From positions 268,376 to 332,375 of the forward strand of contig NZ_JANQBD010000005.1 of the NCBI RefSeq assembly GCF_024722015.1: a stretch of DNA of 64,000 nucleotides, given 5' to 3'. The position numbers and the translations under genes are program-made. Under the pieces are notes generated by a model that did no database searches, was not told where the DNA came from, and saw only the letters and a program-made list of their open reading frames with translations. This DNA comes from Paenibacillus radicis (ex Xue et al. 2023). GTDB lineage: Bacteria; Bacillota; Bacilli; Paenibacillales; NBRC-103111. Within the stretch, counting starts at the first letter, position 1, and every line of letters begins with the position of its first letter. This document shows positions 53,153 through 61,926 of this stretch, one piece after another.

Positions 53153-54397
53153 CTATGCTTTCAGTTGTTTCAATCTTTTTACCTGGCTTGATAAGAAGAC
53201 AACGAAAACCGCGAGTGCAATTCCAATCCCGATGATCGAATTATCGGCCGAGGCACCCATCTTGGTTATTTGTGTGTAGATGCCGACCCCCGCCAGCATG
53301 AGAGCATTTTCTACCATGTTCTGTACGGCGATCGTTTTACCGGATCCAATCATTCGGTGGCCTTCATCCTGCAGCGCTGAATTCATCGGTACGATGAACA
53401 CGCCTCCTGCAAAGCCAATCAGCAGCAGGAGTACAACAGCAAGTGGCATCATGTAAGTCAGAGGAAACAGCAGCATAGCGAAGATCATAACAGCCCCGAA
53501 GCGGTAAGCATTGTAATATTTCGCAGCAGGGATTAGCTTCGGAGTTGCAAGTGCACCAATCATGATGCCTACACCGGTTATTGCCGTTAGCATGGAAATC
53601 TGGTCCAACGAATCGATAGCTAGATGGATCGGAACCCAAGCGATCAATGCCAGTCGGAATACGGCTGACGACATCCAGAAGGATCCGGTGCCGATTAAGG
53701 AAAAGCGGGTTTTGCGATCCGCAAACAACCTTCTTGTATCCTTAAAAAAAGTTAGCATTTCGCGTCCGTAATGCAGCTGGCTGTTGACGGGACCTTTGGG
53801 AATAAGGAAGGTTATGAGCAGCGAAACCAGATACAAGGCCAAGCATACCGCCAATGCGGCTGTAATGGAGTAGCCTGCCAGCGTTCCGCCTGCCAGAGAA
53901 CCGGTCAATATAGCAAGTATGGTGAATCCTTCCATACGTGCATTGGCTGATAGCAAGCCGGATTCGGAAGCTGTAAGCTCAGTCAGAATCCCATATTTGG
54001 CCGGTGAATATACAGCGGCACCGATGCCGACAATGGCGTAGCTTACAGCGGGATCAAGGCCGGCAATAAGACAAACGATACCTATCGCTTTTATTAAATT
54101 ACCGATTAAAAGTACATGGGATTTGGCGTTTTTATCTGCGAAAGCGCCAACAAAAGGAGCAAGGATGACAAAAGCGAAAAGGAAGGCGCCTTGAACGACG
54201 CCGATATAAAAGTCGGGAAGGGCATATTTCTTGATCATGGCAAGCGTGATGAACAAAATCATATTATCGGCAAACGCGGATAGAAACTGTGTGAACAAAA
54301 GTGTGGTGAGTGGGCTCAGCATTCGTTTCAGCATGCTTGTTGTCTCTACACGCCCTACAGCGTGAGTGGTCGATGGATTCGTCCGGTCCAGACTCAT
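53153..54397 (-). CDS. lplT: LplT-like lysophospholipid transporter (MFS)
   Basis: The 414-residue membrane protein belongs to the MFS branch of LplT: LLFTQFLSAFADNMILFITL at the first helix, PFVGAFADKNAKSHVLLIGN (motif A) and YSPAKYGILTELT. LplT flips lysophosphatidylethanolamine and related lipids from the outer to the inner face of the membrane, where Aas re-acylates them. The start lies four bases after the aas stop, and AAGGAG precedes the ATG, so the pair is one operon, as in enterobacteria, where the order is aas then lplT. Confidence 0.9.
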   Translation of the reverse strand: MSLDRTNPSTTHAVGRVETTSMLKRMLSPLTTLLFTQFLSAFADNMILFITLAMIKKYALPDFYIGVVQGAFLFAFVILAPFVGAFADKNAKSHVLLIGNLIKAIGIVCLIAGLDPAVSYAIVGIGAAVYSPAKYGILTELTASESGLLSANARMEGFTILAILTGSLAGGTLAGYSITAALAVCLALYLVSLLITFLIPKGPVNSQLHYGREMLTFFKDTRRLFADRKTRFSLIGTGSFWMSSAVFRLALIAWVPIHLAIDSLDQISMLTAITGVGIMIGALATPKLIPAAKYYNAYRFGAVMIFAMLLFPLTYMMPLAVVLLLLIGFAGGVFIVPMNSALQDEGHRMIGSGKTIAVQNMVENALMLAGVGIYTQITKMGASADNSIIGIGIALAVFVVFLSSQVKRLKQLKA

Positions 54398-54401
54398 AAG
54401 A

Positions 54402-56522
54402 TCAAGCTCCTTTCTCCACTTGGGATTCCGCTAATTTTTTTAAAGCAAGGTAATCGGTCTTGCCGCTTCCGAGAAGCGGGAGCTTATCAATCACCTCAAG
54501 CTTGGAAGGGAGCAGTAGAGGAGGGTAGCCTCTATCGTGGATATAGGCTTTCAACTGCTGCATGCTATAGCCGGGCTTGGTGACGTAGAGTACAATTCGC
54601 TCGCCTTTACGACCGTCTGGCATACTAATCGCCCCCATTGCTGCGTCTCCATAGCAAGCTGTCGCCAGCTCCTCAACAACCTGCAGAGATAACATTTCTC
54701 CGCCGATTTTGGCAAACCGCTTCAACCGCGATTTAATGGTGAGGAAGCCTTGCTCATCGAGATCTGCAACATCCCCGCAATCATACCACTCCGAGGAAGG
54801 CATGAAGCCTTTCCCGTGAATCAAATACCCTTTCATCAGATTAGGTCCCTGGATCAACAGACTGCCACCCGATTCGATCCCTTGGATGGATTCCAGCTTG
54901 AATCGTATTCCCGGCAGAGGCCGTCCGACTGTTCCCTTCTTATAAGCCAGTGGCGAGTTGATAGAAACTATAGGAGCGGCTTCTGTCGTGCCGTAGCCTT
55001 CCATGATGCGAATGCCGAATTTTCGGCTCCATAGCTCGCTTACTTCCTCCTTCAGTTTTTCTGCACCGGTCACTACATATCTCAACGAACGAAAATCGTA
55101 AGGATGCGCAGCGCGTCCGTAGCCTGCAAGAAAGGTGGAGGTACCGAATAAAATCGTTGCATTCCGGTCATAGACAACTTCCGGAATGACACGGTAATGA
55201 AGGGGGCTTGGATATAAAATGACTGGCATGCCTGTCAGAATGGGCAGTAATGTGCCGGCTGTCAGCCCGAAGCTGTGAAACATAGGCAGTGCATTAAATA
55301 ATTTGTCTGCTGAAGTGAAATCGAATACCGAGCGGGCCTGCTGGATGTTGGCGTACAGCTGCTCATGGCCAAGCACAACACCTTTGGGCTTGCTTTCACT
55401 TCCTGAAGTAAACAGGATGACGTCATTAAAGCCTTGATTCGCTGTTCTACGCAGCAGCATGTCAGTGAAGCCACCCCATTTATCGGATAGCCGGACGTCT
55501 GCTTTGACGTCCTCCAGGTAGATAATGCTGCATTGTTTTGCAAGAAGCGCAACCGTCTCCTCCAGCTTGGCTTTCGCGACGAACTGGCGTGATGTAAGAA
55601 TCGTCCGCAGCACAGCAGTCTCACAAGCATCCTGCAGACTTTGTGCGCCTGCGGAGAAGTTCAGCATAGCCGGGGTGACTCCTAGCCGGAACAAGGCGAA
55701 CAGCGCGATTGCATGGCCGTTCGAATTAGGCAGCAGCAAGCCCGCCGCGGCATCGCCGCGCAGGAGCGGCCGCAGCTTGCGGCCGAACACATAGGAAGCT
55801 AGAATCAGCTTCCGGTAGGTCAGCTTCTGCGACATATCCTCGCAGATGACCCGCTGCCAGCCGCCCCGCGAAGCTTGCAGCAGCAGCTCATTGAACAGAT
55901 TGACGTCCGGCTTCAATCTGCTTTGCAGCAGCTCCTCCTGCATGACGATGAGAATCTGCTCGGCGGCCTGTTCCTTTTGCAGCTTCATCGAGACATTCGG
56001 CTGTTGGGCTATACTGAAGGCTTCGCCAATCCGGATATCGATTGCAGGGAACCATACGGTCCTGATTTTATGTCCGATATAGGAGAGCTTGGATCTTTCT
56101 GCCCCATTGATGGCGATTGGAAAGATTCTGGCATTGGTTTTCATTGCGATATATCCAATCCCGCTGTAAATTTTCATTAATCCGCCGGTTACCGTAATAC
56201 GACCTTCTGGAAACAGGACCAGAGGAGCACCGCTTTGCACTGTTTTAACCATCGTTCTGACTGAATAGGGGTTCAATGGGTCAACAGTAATATGCTTCCG
56301 CAGCTTAAGCAGCAGGCCGAGTCGTTTGGCGATAGTCGTGTTGACTACAAAGGTGGCTTCATCCGGCAAGTAGGCTGCGAGCAAGGCGGCATCAAGCAAC
56401 GAAACGTGGTTGGATATGAGAATAGCGGGTTGGCTGAAGTCCAGCTTTTCCAATCCAGCTATTCGAAATCTGAATAAAACCCGAAACAAAAGCTTTAGAA
56501 ATGATATAAGAACTGACATCAT
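54402..56522 (-). CDS. aas: Aas-like bifunctional acyltransferase / acyl-ACP synthetase
   Basis: The 706-residue fusion has an N-terminal membrane-proximal PlsC-type acyltransferase (NHVSLLDAALLA, the HX4D motif, about residues 36-47, and FPEGRITVTGG) and a C-terminal AMP-forming ligase (FTSGSESKPKGV as the ATP-binding motif, MEGYGTTEAAP, LEVIDKLPLLGSGKTDY near the end with the catalytic Lys). It activates fatty acids and re-acylates lysophospholipids. The ATG at 56522 has GAGGAG nine bases upstream; the TTG three codons earlier touches that site. It is first in the operon with lplT. Confidence 0.9.
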   Translation of the reverse strand: MMSVLISFLKLLFRVLFRFRIAGLEKLDFSQPAILISNHVSLLDAALLAAYLPDEATFVVNTTIAKRLGLLLKLRKHITVDPLNPYSVRTMVKTVQSGAPLVLFPEGRITVTGGLMKIYSGIGYIAMKTNARIFPIAINGAERSKLSYIGHKIRTVWFPAIDIRIGEAFSIAQQPNVSMKLQKEQAAEQILIVMQEELLQSRLKPDVNLFNELLLQASRGGWQRVICEDMSQKLTYRKLILASYVFGRKLRPLLRGDAAAGLLLPNSNGHAIALFALFRLGVTPAMLNFSAGAQSLQDACETAVLRTILTSRQFVAKAKLEETVALLAKQCSIIYLEDVKADVRLSDKWGGFTDMLLRRTANQGFNDVILFTSGSESKPKGVVLGHEQLYANIQQARSVFDFTSADKLFNALPMFHSFGLTAGTLLPILTGMPVILYPSPLHYRVIPEVVYDRNATILFGTSTFLAGYGRAAHPYDFRSLRYVVTGAEKLKEEVSELWSRKFGIRIMEGYGTTEAAPIVSINSPLAYKKGTVGRPLPGIRFKLESIQGIESGGSLLIQGPNLMKGYLIHGKGFMPSSEWYDCGDVADLDEQGFLTIKSRLKRFAKIGGEMLSLQVVEELATACYGDAAMGAISMPDGRKGERIVLYVTKPGYSMQQLKAYIHDRGYPPLLLPSKLEVIDKLPLLGSGKTDYLALKKLAESQVEKGA

Positions 56523-56611
56523 ATGGATCAACTCCTCATTATGGGGACTGTCTTTGAATGGCTTCTAATACCAGGTGCTAATTCTATATTTATATTGTAC
56601 ATGGAATGCAC

Positions 56612-56645
56612 ATAAAAAAAGAGTACTAAATTTAAATAGTACCCT
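56612..56645 (-). terminator. Hairpin with T-run upstream of aas
   Basis: On the minus strand GGGTACTA and TAGTACTC pair around a short AT loop and are followed by seven T. It lies about 90 bases before the aas start and could be an attenuator in a long aas leader, or the terminator of an unseen antisense transcript. No gene on that strand precedes it. Confidence 0.55.
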
Positions 56646-56794
56646 TTTGTGAAAGAGATGAAATTAGCAGTAGTATAGGTGTTCTCCTTGATGTCAGGGT
56701 TCTATTGTAAATATACCTTCCATGTGTGCATAAATATGGAATTTGAGCAGAGAATAGTCATTAGGACTATGCGCTGCATACTGAGGAGGATTCC

Positions 56795-58294
56795 ATGGTT
56801 GAGCATGATGATGGGGATAAGTCACTAAACTTGAAGCTTGCAGACAACCTGAAGCAGATCAGGAAAGGTCTTGGATACAGCGATGATGTTACAGTTCGCG
56901 ATATTGTATTGAATGTGGGCAATAATCGCTCTGTCCAAGGAGCCGTGTTCTATGTTGAAGGAATTTCCAATCTGCATAACATGGTTCACTCTCTATTGGC
57001 CTCCTTTGAAGGCGACGAAACCAATAATTTCACTTCCGAACAACTGCTTGATCATTGCAAGAAGAGTGTAGTTTCATCAGGGTCGGTTGCTGATATATTT
57101 ACCTTCGATGAACTGTACGGGTTTCTATTGTCAGGCGATAGCATTGTACTGGTCGATGAATGCTCACACGGATTAGCCGTTTCAACCAAAGAGCTGGTAG
57201 CTCGAACCGTTGAAGAACCGAATGTGCAATCCGTTGTCAGGGGGCCGCGAGAAGGGTTCACAGAAGTGCTTCGTTGGAACACTGCAATGCTTCGCCGAAA
57301 AATCAAAGACCGCCACTTATGGATGGAAACCATGAGCATAGGTACAGTAACTAAAACCGAAGTGGCTGTTGTCTATATCCAGAATATTGTATCCGAGGAT
57401 GTGCTCAAGGAAGTTAAGCAGAGGCTGTCTACCATTGATATAGATGCGGTTCTGGAAAGTAATTATATTGAAGAGCAGATTGAAGACAAGGGATTTACAC
57501 CCTTCCCAACCATCTTCAATTCGGAGAGACCTGATGTAGTTGCTGCGGGATTGCTGGAGGGAAGAGTGGCCATTATGGTTGATGGTACTCCCTTTGTATT
57601 ATTGGTTCCGGCTCTGTTCACTCAATTTTTCCAATCCAGCGAGGATTATTACCAGAGGGCTGATTTTGCCACATTGATTCGCCTGCTTCGATTCTTGTCA
57701 TTTGGTTTGGCGCTTTTAACGCCTTCCTTTTATATTGCCATTTCTACATTCCACCAGGAGATGCTGCCGACAACACTGCTTTATAACTTGGCGAGCCAGC
57801 GAGAAGGAGTTCCGTTTCCGGCCTTTATTGAAGCCATTTTGATGGAAGTGACTTTCGAGATTTTACGGGAAGCGAGTGTACGGATGCCAAGGACGGTTGG
57901 CCAATCGATATCTATTGTTGGTACGCTAGTAGTTGGTCAAGCTGCAGTGGAAGCGGGACTGGTTAGTGCAGCTATGGTTATCGTAGTGTCCATCACAGCC
58001 ATCTCCAACTTTGTTCTTCCGGCTTTTAACCTAGGAATAACGATCCGAATCATCCGGTTTGTACTCATGATACTTGCCGCTACCTTCGGTCTATTCGGAA
58101 TCTTTATGGGGCTTATTGCCATTGTGGTTCATATGTGCGGTCTTCACTCATTTGGTGTACCTTATATGTCCTCATTGGCTCCATTTCATCTGTCTGATCA
58201 AAAAGATACCTTGTTTCGATTTTCCTTCCCGAATATTATTACCCGGCCCAAAATGTTTCGCCAAAAGAATCTTGTTCGCCAGAAACGCCGGTGA
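56795..58294 (+). CDS. Spore germinant receptor A subunit (GerA family)
   Basis: The 499-residue protein has a hydrophilic N-terminal half and a membrane-spanning second half. Family marks: RGPREGFTEVLRWNTAMLRRKI at about residues 148-170, ESNYIEEQIED, FPTIFNSERPDVVAAGLLEGRVAIMVDGTPF, and YYQRADFATLIRLLRFL. In the spore inner membrane it forms the germinant receptor with the B and C subunits, recently shown to act as an ion channel. GAGGAGG precedes the ATG. It begins a four-gene operon. Confidence 0.95.
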   Translation: MVEHDDGDKSLNLKLADNLKQIRKGLGYSDDVTVRDIVLNVGNNRSVQGAVFYVEGISNLHNMVHSLLASFEGDETNNFTSEQLLDHCKKSVVSSGSVADIFTFDELYGFLLSGDSIVLVDECSHGLAVSTKELVARTVEEPNVQSVVRGPREGFTEVLRWNTAMLRRKIKDRHLWMETMSIGTVTKTEVAVVYIQNIVSEDVLKEVKQRLSTIDIDAVLESNYIEEQIEDKGFTPFPTIFNSERPDVVAAGLLEGRVAIMVDGTPFVLLVPALFTQFFQSSEDYYQRADFATLIRLLRFLSFGLALLTPSFYIAISTFHQEMLPTTLLYNLASQREGVPFPAFIEAILMEVTFEILREASVRMPRTVGQSISIVGTLVVGQAAVEAGLVSAAMVIVVSITAISNFVLPAFNLGITIRIIRFVLMILAATFGLFGIFMGLIAIVVHMCGLHSFGVPYMSSLAPFHLSDQKDTLFRFSFPNIITRPKMFRQKNLVRQKRR

Positions 58295-58306
58295 GGAGGA
58301 GTTCAC

Positions 58307-59509
58307 ATGAAACGAGCTATTGCAAGCTGCTTGTTACTAATGCTCCTATTATTGCTAATGACTGGCTGCTGGAGCCGCCATGAATTAAATGATCTGAATA
58401 TTGTAGTTGGAATGGGGATCGATAAATCCAATGGCAAATACAAAGTTACGGTCCAAACTGTTAATCCAGGTCAGGTTGCCAGCAAAAAAGGAAGCATCAG
58501 CACTGCGAGCCCGGTCGTTACGTACGAAGAGGTAGGCACCACGATTCCTGAAGCATTATCCCGAATGACCGTAAAAGCTCCACGCCACTTATATTTCGCT
58601 CATTTGCGTATGGTTATCATAGGGGAAGAGGCGGCCAGAGAGGGGATCAGTAAACAGCTTGATTTCTTGTCGAGAAATATGGAGATGCGAACTGATTTCT
58701 TTTTTGTCATTGCCAGAGATACGGACGCTTCCGAAGTGTTAAAAATAAATAGTCCGATGGATCCGATTCCTGCAAATAATATTTATACAAAGCTTGATAA
58801 CTCGGATAAACTATGGTCGGCCACCGGCAGCATGACGCTAAACCACCTGCTTCAAGATTTGGGGAAGGAGGGGAAGAGCCCTTCCATAACTGGCCTTGAA
58901 ATCGTTGGAGATCGAAACATTGGGAAAAAAACGACGAATGGGCAATATATAGAACCTCCCGTAATATTGCAATATGCCGGTATGGCGGCTTTCAAATCAG
59001 ATCGGATGGTAGGTTGGTTGGATGAAAATGACACAAAGGCATTAAATTATGTCCAAAATTCAGTTTACCAGACGACCGGGTTTATCCCATGCCCAAAAGG
59101 AAAAGGCAACATTACGATGCAGGTTATCCGTGCTGATACTTTTATTAAAGCGAGTATCCAGAACGGAAAGCCGGAATTCGATGTATATCTTAGAATAGAG
59201 CAGGATATATCGGATGCCGAATGCAGTATAGATCTATCGCAAGCAGCCATCGTTCCCGAGCTGAAAAAACTGACTGATAATAAAATAAAGGCCTTCATCG
59301 AAGGTTCAGTCCAAAAAATACAAAAGAATCTCGGTACGGATATTTATGGGTTCGGCGAAGTGCTTCACCAACAGTATCCGAAGGTTTGGCATCAAATTAA
59401 AGATTGGAACAAGGTATTTACAACCGTTAAAGTACGTGCCCATGTGAACTCTATCCTTCGTAGAATGGGGACAATCCTGCAGCCGGTGGATTATACAAAC
59501 AAAGAATAG
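58307..59509 (+). CDS. Ger(x)C-family spore germination lipoprotein
   Basis: The 400-residue protein has a signal peptide with lipobox MTGC (acylated Cys21) followed by WSRHELNDLNIVVGMGIDKS, the usual GerC start. ISKQLDFLSRNMEMRTDFFF and the C-terminal KIQKNLGTDIYGFGEVLHQQYPKVW block are family hallmarks. It is the C subunit of the germinant receptor, located outside the inner spore membrane. It starts twelve bases after the A-subunit gene with GAGGAG before the ATG. Confidence 0.95.
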   Translation: MKRAIASCLLLMLLLLLMTGCWSRHELNDLNIVVGMGIDKSNGKYKVTVQTVNPGQVASKKGSISTASPVVTYEEVGTTIPEALSRMTVKAPRHLYFAHLRMVIIGEEAAREGISKQLDFLSRNMEMRTDFFFVIARDTDASEVLKINSPMDPIPANNIYTKLDNSDKLWSATGSMTLNHLLQDLGKEGKSPSITGLEIVGDRNIGKKTTNGQYIEPPVILQYAGMAAFKSDRMVGWLDENDTKALNYVQNSVYQTTGFIPCPKGKGNITMQVIRADTFIKASIQNGKPEFDVYLRIEQDISDAECSIDLSQAAIVPELKKLTDNKIKAFIEGSVQKIQKNLGTDIYGFGEVLHQQYPKVWHQIKDWNKVFTTVKVRAHVNSILRRMGTILQPVDYTNKE

Positions 59510-59519
59510 GGGTACTCTA

Positions 59520-59753
59520 ATGTGGCTTTTCATCGGTGTAGCTGGTACGTTGGCTTGGACTATTCTGAAGGAATTCCCACGATTATGGAGAGAACGAAAT
59601 CATAAAGAGCTGTGGACATTGGCGCTGATAACACTAGCTGTAACTGCGCTAAGTTCTGCAAAAAGCTTGAACCTGGAGCTGCCGAATCCTCTCGATTGGA
59701 TTGCAGTGGCGTTGGGACCTTATCCACGTGCTGTATATTCGATTTTCAAATAA
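59520..59753 (+). CDS. Small D-type germinant-receptor subunit
   Basis: The 77-residue product has two hydrophobic segments (WLFIGVAGTLAWTIL and LWTLALITLAVTAL) joined by a basic loop. Some Bacillus ger operons carry a fourth gene for a two-helix protein of about 75 residues that modulates receptor function; size, topology and place agree. It lies ten bases after the C gene and fourteen before the B gene. The ATG has GGGG in front, a weak site. Confidence 0.75.
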   Translation: MWLFIGVAGTLAWTILKEFPRLWRERNHKELWTLALITLAVTALSSAKSLNLELPNPLDWIAVALGPYPRAVYSIFK

Positions 59754-59767
59754 GAGGAGGCAGCTCT

Positions 59768-60868
59768 ATGGAGAAGGCGGGAGTCATTAGCAAGCGTTCG
59801 TTTGTGATTCTAGTCATTTTTTTTATGATAGGTACGTCCATTCTTATTACACCAACCGGCCTTGCATTAGAGGCTAAGCAGGATGCATGGCTGGCTTGCA
59901 TTGTCGGTGTTGTCTTCAATCTCTTGAATGCAGTGCTATTTGTCGTGATAGGGAAGCGTATGGGTGATCAGACATTGATTCAATATTGCGAGACAACACT
60001 GGGGAAATGGTTTGGTAAAGCCGTCTCCCTCTGCTTTGTGCTGTTTTTCTATTTGTTGGCATCGCTTATGATTGGGGATCTTGGTTATTTTGTAACATCA
60101 CAAATTATGCAGGAAACGCCTATGGAAGTATTGCAGATGCTGTTTATTCTGGTTGTAGTGATGGCCGTCCGATCTGGGTTTATCGTATATACACGCGCGG
60201 CGGAAGCTTTTTTTCCTTGGTTAATGATATTGTTTTTGCTGCTGATTTTGCCTTTGATACCGAAGTTTGAAATTTCTAATTTTTTGCCTGTCATGGAGTT
60301 CGGGATAAAACCGATTGTGCGTGGCGGGTTTAGCTTTTGGGGCTTACAGGAGCTGATAGTGCTGCTCATATTCTATCCGTTAGTATCCAAGACGAAAGGG
60401 AGAGGGAATGGTTTTATTACAGGTATAGTAATAGGGGGGGCAGTACTCATTTGTACAACAGTAGGAAGCATTGCCGTACTCGGAGCTACATTAACGGCGA
60501 ATCAGTTATTCCCTGCGTATACGCTTGCCAAAAATATTAGCATCGGTCATTTCCTTGAGCGGGTAGAAGGAATTATGATCTCTATTTGGGTATTGTCTAT
60601 TTTTATTAAAATCGTCCTTACCTTTCACGCCTCAATTATCGGTTTTGTCCAAGTCATGAATATCAAGGATGAGAAGCCACTCATCATTCCAATGGCACTG
60701 GGGTTAATCGTCCTTTCCATAATGTGCTACCCCAATTCCATCTATATCAACGACTATCTTTCCAAAAACTGGAGTCCCTTTGCACTCATTTTCTCGGTGT
60801 TCTTACCTTTGCTGCTGCTTGGAGCATCTTCCATATCCGCTATTCGAGCGAAAAGCAGTAAAGAGTGA
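59768..60868 (+). CDS. Spore germinant receptor B subunit (GerB family permease)
   Basis: The 366-residue integral membrane protein of the amino-acid/polyamine/organocation type has about ten hydrophobic segments. Family marks are the start ISKRSFVILVIFFMIGTSIL, LTFHASIIGFVQVMN and FGIKPI. It is probably the germinant-binding subunit. The ATG at 59768 has GAGGAGG upstream; longer open frame in front overlaps the D gene and is not real. The operon order here is A, C, D, B. Confidence 0.93.
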   Translation: MEKAGVISKRSFVILVIFFMIGTSILITPTGLALEAKQDAWLACIVGVVFNLLNAVLFVVIGKRMGDQTLIQYCETTLGKWFGKAVSLCFVLFFYLLASLMIGDLGYFVTSQIMQETPMEVLQMLFILVVVMAVRSGFIVYTRAAEAFFPWLMILFLLLILPLIPKFEISNFLPVMEFGIKPIVRGGFSFWGLQELIVLLIFYPLVSKTKGRGNGFITGIVIGGAVLICTTVGSIAVLGATLTANQLFPAYTLAKNISIGHFLERVEGIMISIWVLSIFIKIVLTFHASIIGFVQVMNIKDEKPLIIPMALGLIVLSIMCYPNSIYINDYLSKNWSPFALIFSVFLPLLLLGASSISAIRAKSSKE

Positions 60869-60959
60869 ACCCTGCGGGAACTGGAGCGTCCTTCGGTTTC
60901 TCGGGTGACAAAAGTATTGGTTTTGCACAACAAGATCCTCTTTTCGGACATCAGGAAAT

Positions 60960-61005
60960 GAAAAAAAGCTGCATCCTTCTGTCGGTTACAGAAAGATCAG
61001 CTTTT
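60960..61005. terminator. Terminator between ger operon and HPP gene
   Basis: Read on the minus strand, AAAAGCTGATCTTTCTGT and ACAGAAGGATGCAGCTTTTTTT form a stem with a T-run; the plus strand ends in TTTT as well. It overlaps the 3' end of the minus-strand gene. Confidence 0.75.
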
Positions 61006-61507
61006 AAGAGTCAATAGTTGTATCAAGCGAAGTGTCTGTGCGTTTGCGCAAACGTTGGACCCATTGATTCCGAGCTGCGAATGCTACGGCCAATTCAACG
61101 GCGGATAGCGTCAGCAGCAAGCCTAGTAAGGAAACTAGAACCGCCAACGGAAGACTCCAGAAGTGGGTAGGTTGGGAGAAGAATGGAATGAGTGCAATGG
61201 CTAAAATCGGAGGCGCGTTCAAATTAAACTTCCGAATTATTAGAATCGTACATAGCGTTGATAAGAAAAAAGGGATAATCCCTGTCATGGATAAGAATAG
61301 CAAGGAGCTGATTAAAGAAACAACAGAAGCTCCGGCGATCATCTTGGCAAAATCTCTAAAATGGAAGGAACGGCTAATGAACAAGTAAGAGAATGCGCCG
61401 AGTGTTGGGAAGAAAATCATCTTTAAATCAGGCAGATGCTGTGAAACGGAATAAATGAGAAGCAAATATATGCAGATAACAAATATCTTTAAATTCATGG
61501 ATAACAC
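61004..61507 (-). CDS. HPP-family-like integral membrane protein
   Basis: The 167-residue product is almost entirely hydrophobic, with four or five membrane segments. FFPTLGAFSYLFISRSFHFR and NLNAPPILAIALIPFF sit where HPP proteins have their conserved loops; some HPP proteins have been linked to nitrite transport. The match is by eye and only moderate. GTG at 61507 follows AAGGGTGA by six bases; ATG 61498 is a second option. It is a single gene convergent with the ger operon. Confidence 0.6.
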   Translation of the reverse strand: MLSMNLKIFVICIYLLLIYSVSQHLPDLKMIFFPTLGAFSYLFISRSFHFRDFAKMIAGASVVSLISSLLFLSMTGIIPFFLSTLCTILIIRKFNLNAPPILAIALIPFFSQPTHFWSLPLAVLVSLLGLLLTLSAVELAVAFAARNQWVQRLRKRTDTSLDTTIDS

Positions 61508-61926
61508 AAGAGATCACCCTTTTAAATAAGCCTAACAAACATTAGTAATTCTATTATATTTGCGCTGGTCTCGTCAATCCTTATAGACGTTATTGCAGAC
61601 TGTATGTCTAACTATGCCCATTGTACATGCTGCTGTCATTAACTATCACCACTTCTGTATACGCCATAAGTTTGTTGCCGTCTTGAAGCGCTTCTTGGCA
61701 AGGGTGATTTTTTTGAGTAAAATATTCGTTAATGGCTGTAAATCAGTAGCGCTGAAAAACGGTGAATTCTTTTATTAGCAAAAAAAGCAATATATAGACC
61801 AATTCATGCAAGGAAATTGTTATTATTATGCTTCATTATAACAAGTAAAGTGTGAGCCTATGCCCACGGGCTTGTCCCGTCAGTTAAGGATTGCACACAA
61901 CAACCTATAAGGAATCAGGTGAAACC
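61508..61926. other. Intergenic region between HPP-like gene and oxidoreductase
   Basis: No gene is supported. A TATAAC box at 61837-61842 may belong to the oxidoreductase promoter but the -35 spacing is poor. ACGGGCTTGTCCCGT at about 61867-61881 forms a short hairpin in the leader. The rest is AT-rich without clear structure. Confidence 0.4.
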
